Assembly (NCBI RefSeq): GCF_030012565.1
Contig: NZ_CP124621.1
Coordinates: 124,001-188,000 of the forward strand
DNA: 64,000 nucleotides
From: Mesomycoplasma ovipneumoniae
Lineage (GTDB): Bacteria > Bacillota_I > Bacilli_A > Mycoplasmatales > Metamycoplasmataceae
Direction of reading: 5' to 3'
Shown here: positions 45,403 to 56,682 of the stretch, piece after piece
How positions within the stretch are numbered: the stretch's first letter is position 1
Layout of the letters: the number at the start of each line of letters is the position of its first letter
Position numbers and translations under genes: made by a program
Notes under the pieces: generated by a model
Database searches by the model: none
What the model was told of the DNA's origin: nothing
The model's input: the letters and a program-made list of their open reading frames with translations, nothing else

Positions 45403-48400
45403 TTAGCTGCTGCTACTGACTTCCCCTGATGTTGAGGTTGAGCCGGTTGTTGTTGTTGTTTCAGTTTTATTAATAGTAATTCTAACTCTTAGAGTAGATC
45501 TTTTTTGAGGGGGTGTTGTTGAAGTTCCAGATGAACCTGAATCTGAACTAGAGTCATCTTTTACTAAAACAAAAAATAGAATTTTAGTAGTTTTGTCAAA
45601 CGAGTCAGAAATAGATTCAACTAGGGTTTTATAATTTTTATCTTTAAAATGAGTTTCGAGATATTCTTCAACTTTTTTTCCTAATTCAGGAAGGTAACTT
45701 GTAAGGCTATTTTGGTCAGTTGTGCCTTGATTTGGAGTACCTTCTGATTTTTTACCTTGATTTTGTGCTCCCTCAGCTTTTTTCCCTTGGTTTTGTGCTC
45801 CTTCAGCCTTTTTGCCTTGGTTTTGAGAACCTTCCACTTTCTTAGGGAAAGTTAATTCTGAATATTTACTTGAGTCAAGACTGGTCTCTCTAAATTGACT
45901 TTGAAGTTGAATAACTGCTTTATCTAGTTCGTTAATTTCTTTTCTATTTTTATAGATTTCATCATCTTCGAGTTCTATAAATGCTTTTATTTCTGGAGTT
46001 TTAACATTTAATATACTTCCGTCGTTGGATTCGAGTTTGAAGCTAAATTTAACAGGCAAAACTTTCTCTTTTTTGCCTTGGTTTTGAGCACCCTCTGCTT
46101 TTTTACCCTGATTTTGAGCACCTTCAGCTTTTTTGCCTTGGTTCTGTGCTCCCTCGACTTTTTTAACTTCTTCAGTTTCCTGTTCTTTGCCTACTTCTTG
46201 AATTTTTTTAGAAACTTCATCTTTTTCTTGTTGATCTTCTTTGACAAATTCAAGTGTATATTTTAAATTGTCATCAAGTTTTGCTCAAGACTTAAAGTTG
46301 TCAAACTGACCAGCTTTTAGGAAAAATGCTGATAAAACATCACCAAATTTTTCAAATTTGGCATAATTTTCAGTTTCAGTTCCGGACTCATTCGATTCTT
46401 TAGTTGTCACTTTTTGAGTTTTTAGATACTCAAAAATTGATGAGTCACCTTTTTTAGTTCCAAGTTCAGTTTTAATACTTGTTGGCAGAACCAAAGTTCC
46501 ATAAAACCCGATACCTTCGCTATCTCTTCATAAATTATTGAATGAAAGTTTTTTGATTTCGCCTTGAGTCAAACTAATTTTATTTGCTTCTTCAAAAATA
46601 TTGTCTTTAGAATCTAAAAGACTTTGAGGTATTTGACTTGATTCAGCAATAAGCCCTCATTTTTTGGTAAGTTCAAAAAGTGTTTCAAGGAAAGTTTTTC
46701 TGTCTTTTGTTAGTAAATCTTGGAAATAACTAGCAACTTGGTGTCCATCACGGAAAAAATTACGAGATTCAATACTTGAAACTCCAGCATTTCTAGTTGA
46801 TTGAGTCCCGTCTTTAGTCATTTTTTTAATCTCTGACAAACTTGGGTGTTTAAGTTTTCCAACTCAAGAGTCTAATAAAGAAATATAAGGCCCAAGGTCT
46901 AAATCGTAATTATTTTCTATAATGTTGCGAATTTCATTGGTTTTTGGACTGGTTCCAAAAAGAGCTTCAATTTCTTCTTTTGCAACCTTGCGTGAAGACG
47001 ATTTGATTCCTGCCCCATATTGGTCAAAAACTGCCTGTTTTTGTTTATTATTTGTTCCAAGTCCTTCTAAAAAGCGTGTTTTAAAAATATCACTATTTAA
47101 CTGACCTAAGCTTTCTAATTGTTTAAGTCCGCTAATCTCAAGAGTTCCAGTTTTTTGACTAATTTCCAAAGGAGAATTGCTTGGCATGAAAAATTGGCTA
47201 TTAACTGAAATTGTATAAGGAATTAAAACTTTAGTTTTATCAGTTGCATCAATTTTTGCTTCTAAAGGATCAAATGAAACTTTAAGAGTTTTGCTTGAAT
47301 TGTGGTTTTTGAACTTTTGGCCAAAATTACCAAAACTAAAAGCAAGTTTTTTGTCTTTTAAAAGATCTAAAATTTCTGACTTTAGACTTTCAGAGCGCTC
47401 AGCAGGGTCGCTAAAAAATCCAGATTTAATTTGGGCTAAAAATTCAACAGCCAATTTGTCGTCCATTTCTGATTTAAAGTCTGTTTTATCTAAATTTTTC
47501 AAACTTAAATTATCAAAAAAATCTGAATAATTTAAAAAATAAGAACTTTTATCGTTTTTTTCTAATTTAATTGCATTTACGACAGTAGCAAAACTCGAAC
47601 TTGAGTCAAGCATTTGTCTAGCAGTTGAAGTAAGATTTGCCTCTAAGAAAAATGAAGGAACTTGATTTTGAAGACTAACAAATTGACCGGTTGACTTATC
47701 ACGGGCAAAATCGAAATTAAAAATTGTATCCATTGAATTTGGAAGTTTATTTTCCTGCGAGTTTTTAAGGCTTGCTAATAAATTCTTAAGTGAAGGAAAA
47801 TATGAGCTAATTTTTTCACTAAATTCTTTTGAGTCTTTTGATTTATTTAGGTCATGTTGGAAATCAACTGGTCTAATTGTGCTAGGATCTGTTGGATTTG
47901 AAGTTGCTGAATTTTGATCCGCGAAATTTGCGGTTCTAGCAGAAATTAAATTTTGAACTTGCTGATTAAGTCTGCTGGTAATTTTTTGTAAGGAAAAATT
48001 AAATTCGGCAATTAAAATAGTTGATTCTTTGACAAAAGAAACAACTTGTTCATAAATGTCGGATTTGGCAACATCGCCATTTTGTAATTTTTGGCTAGCT
48101 TGAAATTTAACTTTAAAATTTTGGTTAGCATCATCTGGGAGAATTTCTAGAATTTGGTAGCTAATTTTTGCATCAGAAAATTCTGAGTCAGAAAAGTCTA
48201 ATTTTTCTAAATTCCCACCCTTTTTCTCGAAGAAAGAAAAGGATTCAAGCGCATTTTCGGCATTTTTAATTTTATTGCTTTCATCTAAAAGCGCACTTTT
48301 TACGTCTTTATAATCTGAATCAGCGTTAAAAGCATTTAAATTAAAGGCCAAATTTGAAACACGAGATGCAAACTGATTTACTTGAGTTCTTGGATTTTCA

Positions 48401-48516
48401 GAATTATATTTTATATTTACTGTAAGACCGATTGTAAGGCCGACAATACCAGCTCCGATAAGTCCCGAAATCCCCCCCGCCAGCAAAAGGGTTTTGGATT
48501 TTGATGATTTATTCAT
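45403..48516 (-). CDS. P97-like adhesin paralogue with R2-type repeats, second locus
   Basis: 1037 residues from ATG 48516 (ATAGGAGGTT before it) to TAA 45403-45405. The N-terminus has a hydrophobic segment (LLLAGGISGLIGAGIVGLTIGL) followed by the ENPRTQVNQFASRVSNLAF family block. Two arrays of GKKAEGAQNQ decapeptides lie at about 46063-46170 (three units) and 45727-45846 (four), matching the consensus of the P97 R2 heparin-binding repeats. No AAKPV(E) R1 array is present. The repeats are exact enough to vary by slippage. Cilium binding is therefore unproven; glycosaminoglycan binding is plausible. Confidence 0.88.
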
Positions 48517-48587
48517 AGAAACCTCCTATGTTGTACTAAAAATAAAAAAATAAATAGTTTAAATTATAAACTAATTTTATTTTCATA

Positions 48588-48638
48588 ATTATACATAGTA
48601 ATTATACTAATTTTCAATTAAAAAAAAAAAAAAAAAAA
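48588..48638 (-). promoter_or_regulatory. Promoter of the second adhesin operon with T19 tract
   Basis: On the minus strand a run of 19 T (48638-48620) is followed after 13 nt by TATAAT (48606-48601) and again by TATAAT (48593-48588). The T-tract covers the -35 position of the first box, so changes in its length could alter promoter strength. Confidence 0.5.
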
Positions 48639-48640
48639 GA

Positions 48641-49113
48641 GTTGAGTTTGTCAGTTTGGTGGTGAAAATTCACTTTTTAGTGAATATAAATATGCAAAAA
48701 TACCGGTAAATCAGTGTTTTTTGCCCTAAAACCTTGATTTTTATTATTTTGAAATTAGCCTTTTGCAAAAAAAAAAAAAAAGCTTGGTCTAAAAAAATTT
48801 TAGGGTATAATTAAAACCACTTAAGAATGAATTAATAAATTTTGATATTGAATTAAGGGGGAATTAATTATGTTTTTTGTCTAAAAAATCAGAAAATGCA
48901 AATCATCCATCATTTTTAAATATGATGGAATGCCTTAAATTTAACCGTTTAGAAATCTATAAATTTATGGCTTTTGTTTATTGTTCTTTCAAAACTTCAT
49001 ATGTTTTTTTAGGCTCGCTGCAAATAAAAACGAGTTTTCTATTTGCATTGAGTTTAAATAGTAGTTGTATTTTTTTTGTGATTTTTGCTGTTTTATCCAT
49101 CTGGGAAACTCGG
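48641..49113 (+). mobile_element. MITE-like element, copy E (473 bp)
   Basis: Left end GTTGAGTTTGTCAGTTTGGTGG, right end CATCTGGGAAACTCGG. Contains TTCACT/AGTGAA hairpin, A15 (48767-48781), TATAAT (48806-48811), AAGGGGGAAT with ORF MFFV, and both hairpins; the right arm is shortened. Flanking direct repeats are unclear because both sides are A-rich. It points antisense to the 3' end of gyrB. Confidence 0.7.
48818..49077 (+). ncRNA. Candidate structured RNA of element E
   Basis: From the -10 at 48806 to the T8 run near 49077. The first stem weakens its last pairs (ATTTATGGC) and the second keeps the TATTTGCATTGAG arm. The transcript is inferred. Confidence 0.45.
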
Positions 49114-49120
49114 AAAAAAG

Positions 49121-49165
49121 GATAAAAACTAGAAACATTACTTCTAGTTTTTATCTCTTTTTTTT
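49121..49165. terminator. Terminator downstream of gyrB
   Basis: GATAAAAACTAGAA and TTCTAGTTTTTATC form a perfect 14-bp stem with T-rich flanks on both strands, 17 nt from the gyrB stop. Confidence 0.8.
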
Positions 49166-49181
49166 TGGCAATATGCAAAAA

Positions 49182-51134
<1,953 letters not shown>

Positions 51135-51280
51135 TTACCATAAAAAGCAAAAAACATAAGTGTTTTAACTTATTTTTTAATTAATAATTTTGAAAAATAA
51201 GTTAAAAAATAATAAAAAATACTATCAAAATCAAGTTAAAAATTTAAATTTACCTATAAAAAAGGCTGCCAAAATAAATG

Positions 51281-51931
51281 CTAAGTATACCACTTTTTAT
51301 TTCAAAATTCTGTAAAAATCTTGTATAAATGCATAAAATCACTGAATTTTTCAGCACTCAGACCAAAAAATTCAATGATTTTATCAGCGGAAATTCCTAA
51401 ATTTAGATGCAAAGAAACATAATCAAAATAAGGGTTATTGTGCCTAACTCATTCAAAATCAATAAAATACAGATTGGTTTTAGATACAATAATATTTTTA
51501 AACTGTAGATCATTATGGCAAATTACTTGAGGATCAAATTGATATTTTCGAACTAGTTTTTTGTATTTTTCATCGTTAATTTCGTTAACTTGTCAATCAA
51601 ATTTAGTAATTTTTTGATTTTTTCGCTGATGAAACTTTGAAAGTTCAGTAAATAACTTTTTAATATAAAAATCTAAGTTTTCTGAGTCTAAAATTTGGCC
51701 TTCAATCCATTTTTTAATGTAATTTCCTTTTTGGTAAAAAAGAAAATTTGGATCATTTTGAATGAAATTTTTTTCATTTTGTCAATCAACAAAATTATTT
51801 TTAGCTATTCGAATTTGTACTTTTTGTCCTTGGTAAAAAGCAGTAAAAGTACAATTATGTAAGCCACAATAAATTAAGCTTGGATTTTTTATCAGTGCGC
51901 TAATATTTGGAGGAAAAACGCTGAAATTCAT
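51281..51931 (-). CDS. Choline/aminoglycoside kinase-like protein
   Basis: 216 residues from ATG 51931 to TAG 51281-51283; a TGA near the end is Trp. The APH/ChoK catalytic motif is VICHNDLQFKNIIV and the metal-binding motif is LYFIDFEWVRHNNPYFDYVSLH. It lacks much of the N-terminal lobe expected in larger kinases. LicA-type choline kinases phosphorylate choline for surface phosphocholine or phospholipid; which small molecule is used here is not evident. It follows the nuclease gene by 36 nt, and a broken copy lies at 54003-54452. Confidence 0.8.
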
Positions 51932-51967
51932 AGGTTGTTTTTGATTATTTGGGGAAATTGATCTATG

Positions 51968-53707
51968 TTAATCTTTGTCAGATTCACTTAATTCAAGGTC
52001 AAAATAAACCATTGTATGGTTTGAAATTCCTGTAATTCTTTTTATATCTTTTGGATCACCAGATTTATACTTTGTTTCTCTCTTATCTTGATTTCGCATT
52101 TTGTCATATTCTTCTACATTAACTATATTTTTCTCAAAAATTGAATACAAGTCATATTTTTGTGCATTTTTTGTATTTAAATTACCTTTATAAAAAATTT
52201 TGTCATAAGAATTTGCATATTCACCAAAATTTTTAGAAGATAAACTTGTTTTTTCATCTTTATTAAGGAGTAAACGGTATGACTTTAATGTTGAGTCAAA
52301 TAATTTTTCGGTGTTTTCAGCGAGAATATTTGTGTCACCCATGAAAATTATTTCATTATTTAAGCCATCTTTTTTGTCAATTTCATTTAAAACATTAGCT
52401 AAATCACGTGCTTCACCCGCTTCTTGTTGACCTTGTTTGGGAGCTTCAGAATCAGGTTCTTCCTTACGATTTTTCTTAGATTTTTTATATGGTCCCGCGG
52501 TATCGAAATGGCCAATTACTAAAGTAAAATCATTTTTAATATTAGTTTTGGTTTGAAATTTGACAGCAGCAACCGGTCGAGTTCATGTCAATTTTGTACT
52601 GTCTTGAATTAAGTATGGATTAGAATTTTCTTCAAAATTTATCATTTCAAGAAGCGAAGATTTGTATAAAAAGGTGTATTTTTCTTCATGGTTTGTTTTC
52701 CCATACTTGCTAGTAGTCATTTGTTTTCAACCAGCTGTGGGGTTTAATTTTTCAAGTTCCTTTACAATATCAACCCCATCACCAGTTGTGGTAATTTCGG
52801 CAAGTCCAACAACATCACTTCCAGAAGAGTTTATAACATTAGCAATAGCAAAAGTTTTGGCGGTATTTGTTTGTTTTTTACTATTTATTTTGTTTGTGTA
52901 ATCTTTAACGTTTCAAAAACCTAAGCGAATTGATTGGTTATTATCTTTTTGCATATTTTTTTCAGGTTCTTGAGTGTTTTGCTGATTTTCCTTTTGGTTT
53001 TCAGTCTTGTTGATCGAGGTTGGAAATTCTTTTTCTACATTTTCTTCAAGTTCTTGGGTTTTTTGTGGATTTTGGTTTTGCTTTTGAGTCTCATCAACTG
53101 TAGCAGACAAGTCTGTTTCTACATTTTTTTCAAGTTCTGGAGTTTTTTCTGGATTTTGATTTTGTTTTGGAGTCTCATCAACTGAATTGGACAAATCTTT
53201 TTCTACATTTTTTTCAGGTTCTGGAGTTTTTTCCTGATTTTGCTCTTGTTTTTGAGTTTCTTTAACAGAGCCAGACAAATCTTTTTCTACATTTTTTTCA
53301 AGTTCTGGAGTTTTTTCCTGATTTTGCTCTTGATTTTGATCTTGATTTTGATCTTGATTTTTAGTCTCATCAACTGTAGCAGACAAGCCTGTTTCTACAT
53401 TTTTTTCAGGTTCTGGATTTTTTTGTGGATTTTGATCTTGCTTTTTAGTCTCTTCAACCAAATCGGACAAGTCTGTTTCTACATTTTCTTCAGGTTCTTG
53501 GATTTGTTCTTGATTTTGGTTTTGCTTTTGAGTCTCACCAACCGAGGCAGACAAGTCTTTTTTAGGTGATGTTTGACTACTTTTATTTATAATAACTCCC
53601 TTTCCAGTTTGTTCTCCGGTAGATGTACTATAAATATAATATCCACCAGCACCAGCAGCTGCCGCCGATCCTGCAAAAAGAAGTGGGAATAAAATAGCTT
53701 TTTTCAT
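51968..53707 (-). CDS. Membrane nuclease (MnuA-like, EEP family) with long repeat linker, copy 1
   Basis: 579 residues. N-terminal transmembrane/signal segment (ILFPLLFAGSAAAAGAGGYYIY), then a repeat linker (52930-53560) of units such as PEKNVETDLS...VDETQKQNQNPEKT. The C-terminal endonuclease/exonuclease/phosphatase domain has IRLGFWNVKDY, VVGLAEITT, VIGHFDTAG and IIFMGDTNI. The terminal motif reads GISNHTMVYFDL, whereas copy 2 has GISDHT: the Asp of the SDH motif is Asn here, which may lower activity. Such enzymes degrade host DNA outside the cell to supply nucleotides. It is one half of a tandem duplication with 54490-55764. Confidence 0.85.
52930..53560 (-). repeat. Coding tandem repeats in nuclease copy 1
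   Basis: Six or more imperfect units of about 28-34 codons encode an acidic Q/N/E/K-rich linker with EKNVE(T/K)DLS and N(Q/P)EKTPE-type motifs. Copy 2 has only two such units, so the number changes readily. Confidence 0.85.
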
Positions 53708-53739
53708 TTTAGATTAAATTTTTGTTAATCAATTTTCCT

Positions 53740-53995
53740 TTTAGATAATTCAATTAGAGCGTCACTAACTTTTTTAACTCAAGTTCGTTTAAAATTTCTA
53801 GTAAATCAGGACAAATTTTGATATTTAAACTCTCAAAAATATCAAAATTAAATTTAGCACCATAATTTAATCTAATAAAATGTTTAAAAAACACTATTTT
53901 GTCCCTTTTTTCTTCGATGTGTTCTAACAATTTTGCACTAATTTTATCAAGATTTTCCAAAATGTTATCTACATTTTTATATTTTTTCTACTAAT
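53740..53995 (-). pseudogene. Duplicated 3' fragment of the 5'-3' exonuclease gene
   Basis: NLDKISAKLLEHIEEKRDKI...NELELKK repeats residues ~206-280 of the intact gene (55781-56671). The A7 in the intact gene is A6 here, shifting the end to LVTL and stop. The upstream part is also shifted near the junction with the kinase remnant. Confidence 0.85.
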
Positions 53996-54002
53996 TTATT
54001 TT

Positions 54003-54452
54003 TTTGAAACAATAATATTTTTAAACTGTAAATCATTATGACAAATTACTTGAGGATCAAATTGATATTTTCGAACTAGTTTTTTGTATTTTTCATCGTT
54101 AATTTCGTCAATTTGTTAAGTAAATTCACTAATTTTTTATTTTTTGTTGGTGAAACTTTGTAAGTTCAGTGAATAACTTTTTAATATAAAAATCCAAGTT
54201 TTCTGAATGTAAAATTTGCTCTTCAATCCATTTTTAATGTAATTTCCCTTTTATAAAAAAGAAAATTTGGATCATTTTGAATGAAATTTTTTCCATTTTG
54301 TCAATCGACAAAATTATTTTTCACTATTCGAATTTGCACTTTTTGACCTTGGTAAAAAGTAGTAAAAGTGCAATTATGTAAGCCATAATAAATTAAGCTT
54401 GGATTTTTTATAACTGCACACTAATATTTTGAGAAAAAACGCTGAAATTCAT
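54003..54452 (-). pseudogene. Truncated, frameshifted copy of the choline-kinase-like gene
   Basis: From ATG 54452 it follows the 51931 gene closely through the HNDLQFKNI region and stops abruptly near 54003 where the exonuclease fragment begins. Several single-base indels break the frame. It marks the junction of a tandem duplication. Confidence 0.85.
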
Positions 54453-54489
54453 AGGTTTTTTTGATTATTTGGGAAAAAATTGATCTATG

Positions 54490-55764
54490 TTAATCTTTGT
54501 CAGATTCGCTTAATTCAAGGTCAAAATAAACCATTGTATGATCTGAAATTCCCCTAATTCTATCTATATCTTTTGGGTTGGTAGTTTTATAATTTATTGA
54601 TCTACCATCTTGTTTGCGCATTTTGTCATATTTTTCTAAATCGACTACATTTTTCTCGAAAATTGAAAATATGTTGTATTTTTGCGCATTTTTTGTCTTT
54701 AAATCTCCTTTATAAAAAATTTTGTCATAAGAATTTGCATATTCGCCAAAATTTTTAGAAGATAAACTTGTTTTTTCATCTTTATTAAGGAGCAAACGGT
54801 ATGATTCTAATGTTGACTTAAATAATTTATCAGTGTTTTCAGTGCGAATATTTGTGTCACCCATGAAGATTATTTCATTGTTTGGTCCATCTTTTTTGTC
54901 AATTTCAGCTAAAACATTAACTAAATCACGAGCTTCATTTGCTTCTTGTTCACCTTGACCAGAAGCTTCAGGATCAGCCTTTTCCTTACGACTTTTACTT
55001 TTATTACCCGGCGCATCAAAATGTCCAATTGCAAAAGTAAAATCATTTTTAATATTGGTTTTAGTTTTAAATTTAACAGCCGCAACTGGTCGAGCTCATG
55101 TCAAATTTTTTCCTTCTTGAATTAAGTATGGATTAGATTTTCCCTCAAAATTTATTGTTTCAAGAAGCGAAGACTTATATAAAAAAGTATATTTTTCTCG
55201 TTGCTTTTCTTTCCCATATTCGTTAGTAGTTATTTCTTTTCAACCAGCGGAGGGATTTAATTTTTCAAGTTCTTTTATAATATCAGTCCCATCACCAGTT
55301 GAAGTAATTTCAGCAAGACCAACAACATCACTTCCGGAAGAATTTATAACATTAGCAAGAGCATAAGTTTTTGCACTATTTGGATTTTTTGATTTATTTG
55401 TGTAATTTAAAACGTTTCAAAAACCAACACGAATTGATTGGATATTATTATTTTGCAGATTTTTTTCAGGTTCTGGACTTTTTTGTTGATTTTGGTTTGG
55501 CTTTTGAGACTCATCGCTTAATGAGGATGAGTCATTTTCTACATTTTTTCCAGGTTCTTGGCTTTTTTCTTGATTTTGGTTTTGCTTTTCAGTCTCATCA
55601 GTCGCGCCGGTCAAGTCATTTTTAGGCAATGTTTCACTTTTATTTATAACAACTCCCTTTCCAGTTTGTTCTCCGGTAGATGAATTATAAATAAAATATG
55701 CACCAGCGCCAATAGCTGCCGCCGATCCTGCAAAAATAAGCGGGAATAAAATAGATTTCTTCAT
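54490..55764 (-). CDS. Membrane nuclease (MnuA-like, EEP family), copy 2
   Basis: 424 residues with the same N-terminal anchor (FPLIFAGSAAAIGAGAYFIY) and a short linker of two repeat units. EEP motifs are IRVGFWNVLNY, VVGLAEITS, AIGHFDAPG, IIFMGDTNI and GISDHTMVYFDL with an intact SDH. Compared with copy 1 the linker is about 150 residues shorter and the catalytic Asp is retained, so this looks like the better nuclease. It lies 16 nt after the exonuclease gene. Confidence 0.87.
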
Positions 55765-55780
55765 TTTAGATTAAATTTTG

Positions 55781-56671
55781 TTAATAAATTTTCCTTTTAG
55801 ATAATTCAATTAGAGCATCACTAACTTTTTTTAACTCAAGTTCGTTTAAAATTTCTAGTAAATCAGGACAAATTTTGATATTTAAACTTTCAAAAATATC
55901 AAAATTAAATTTGGCACCATAATTTAATCTAATAAAATCTCTAAAAAACACTATTTTGTCCCTTTTTTCCTCGATCTGTTTTGACAATTTTGCACTAATT
56001 TTATCAAGATTTTCCAAAATGTTATCTACATTTTTATATTTTTCTAGTAATTTTATTGCACCTTTTGTTCCTAGACCATCAATTATCTTAATATTATCAG
56101 AACTATCACCTGCTAAAACCTTAAAATCAACGATTTGCTCAGGATTAATCCCAAAATTCTGGTGAAAATTTTCCAAATTAACTGCATTAATAGAATCATT
56201 TTTAATTTTATTAATAATAGTTGTTTTTTCATCAACTAATTGTAGTAAATCTTGATCTGAACTAAAAATGAAAATTTCTGTTTCAGGATCGGTATTTCTT
56301 ATTATTTTTTGCATAGATGCAATTAAATCATCAGCCTCAAATTCGCTGTCCTGTGATCAAAAAAACCCTGATAAACTAAGGATTTTTTTGATTATATTTA
56401 TTTGAAGAAATAAAGAATCAGGCGGTTTTTGTCTACCTTTTTTGTAATCAGGATAGCTTTGGTGACGACTAGTTGTTGAGCCAAAATCAAATGCAAAATA
56501 AATATTGTTTGGCTCAACAAGTTTAATTAATTTAAAAACAGTATTAAAAAAAATATGAATTGCAAAAGTCATATCACCTTTAGAATTAACTAGCTGATTT
56601 CCGTAGTAGCCAGCAAAAAATGACTTAAAAGCAAGTCAATTTCCATCAATTAGCAAAATTTTTTTATTCAT
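55781..56671 (-). CDS. Stand-alone 5'-3' exonuclease (PolA N-terminal-like)
   Basis: 296 residues from ATG 56671. Features: KILLIDGNWLAFKSFFA, IYFAFDFGSTTSRHQSYPDYKKGR, EFEADDLIASMQ, IFIFSSDQDLLQLV and VDFKVLAGDSSDNIKIIDGLGTKGAIKLLEKY with the helix-hairpin-helix. Metal-binding Asp residues are all visible. It removes RNA primers and flaps in replication and repair, as expected in mycoplasmas that lack full PolA polymerase. It starts 12 nt after dnaE. Confidence 0.9.
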
Positions 56672-56682
56672 AGTTGTCAACT

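Noticed and set aside
52930-53560. Regularly spaced repeats that resemble a CRISPR array
   Set aside because: The repeats are in frame within a coding sequence and encode an acidic linker; units vary and no cas genes are present.
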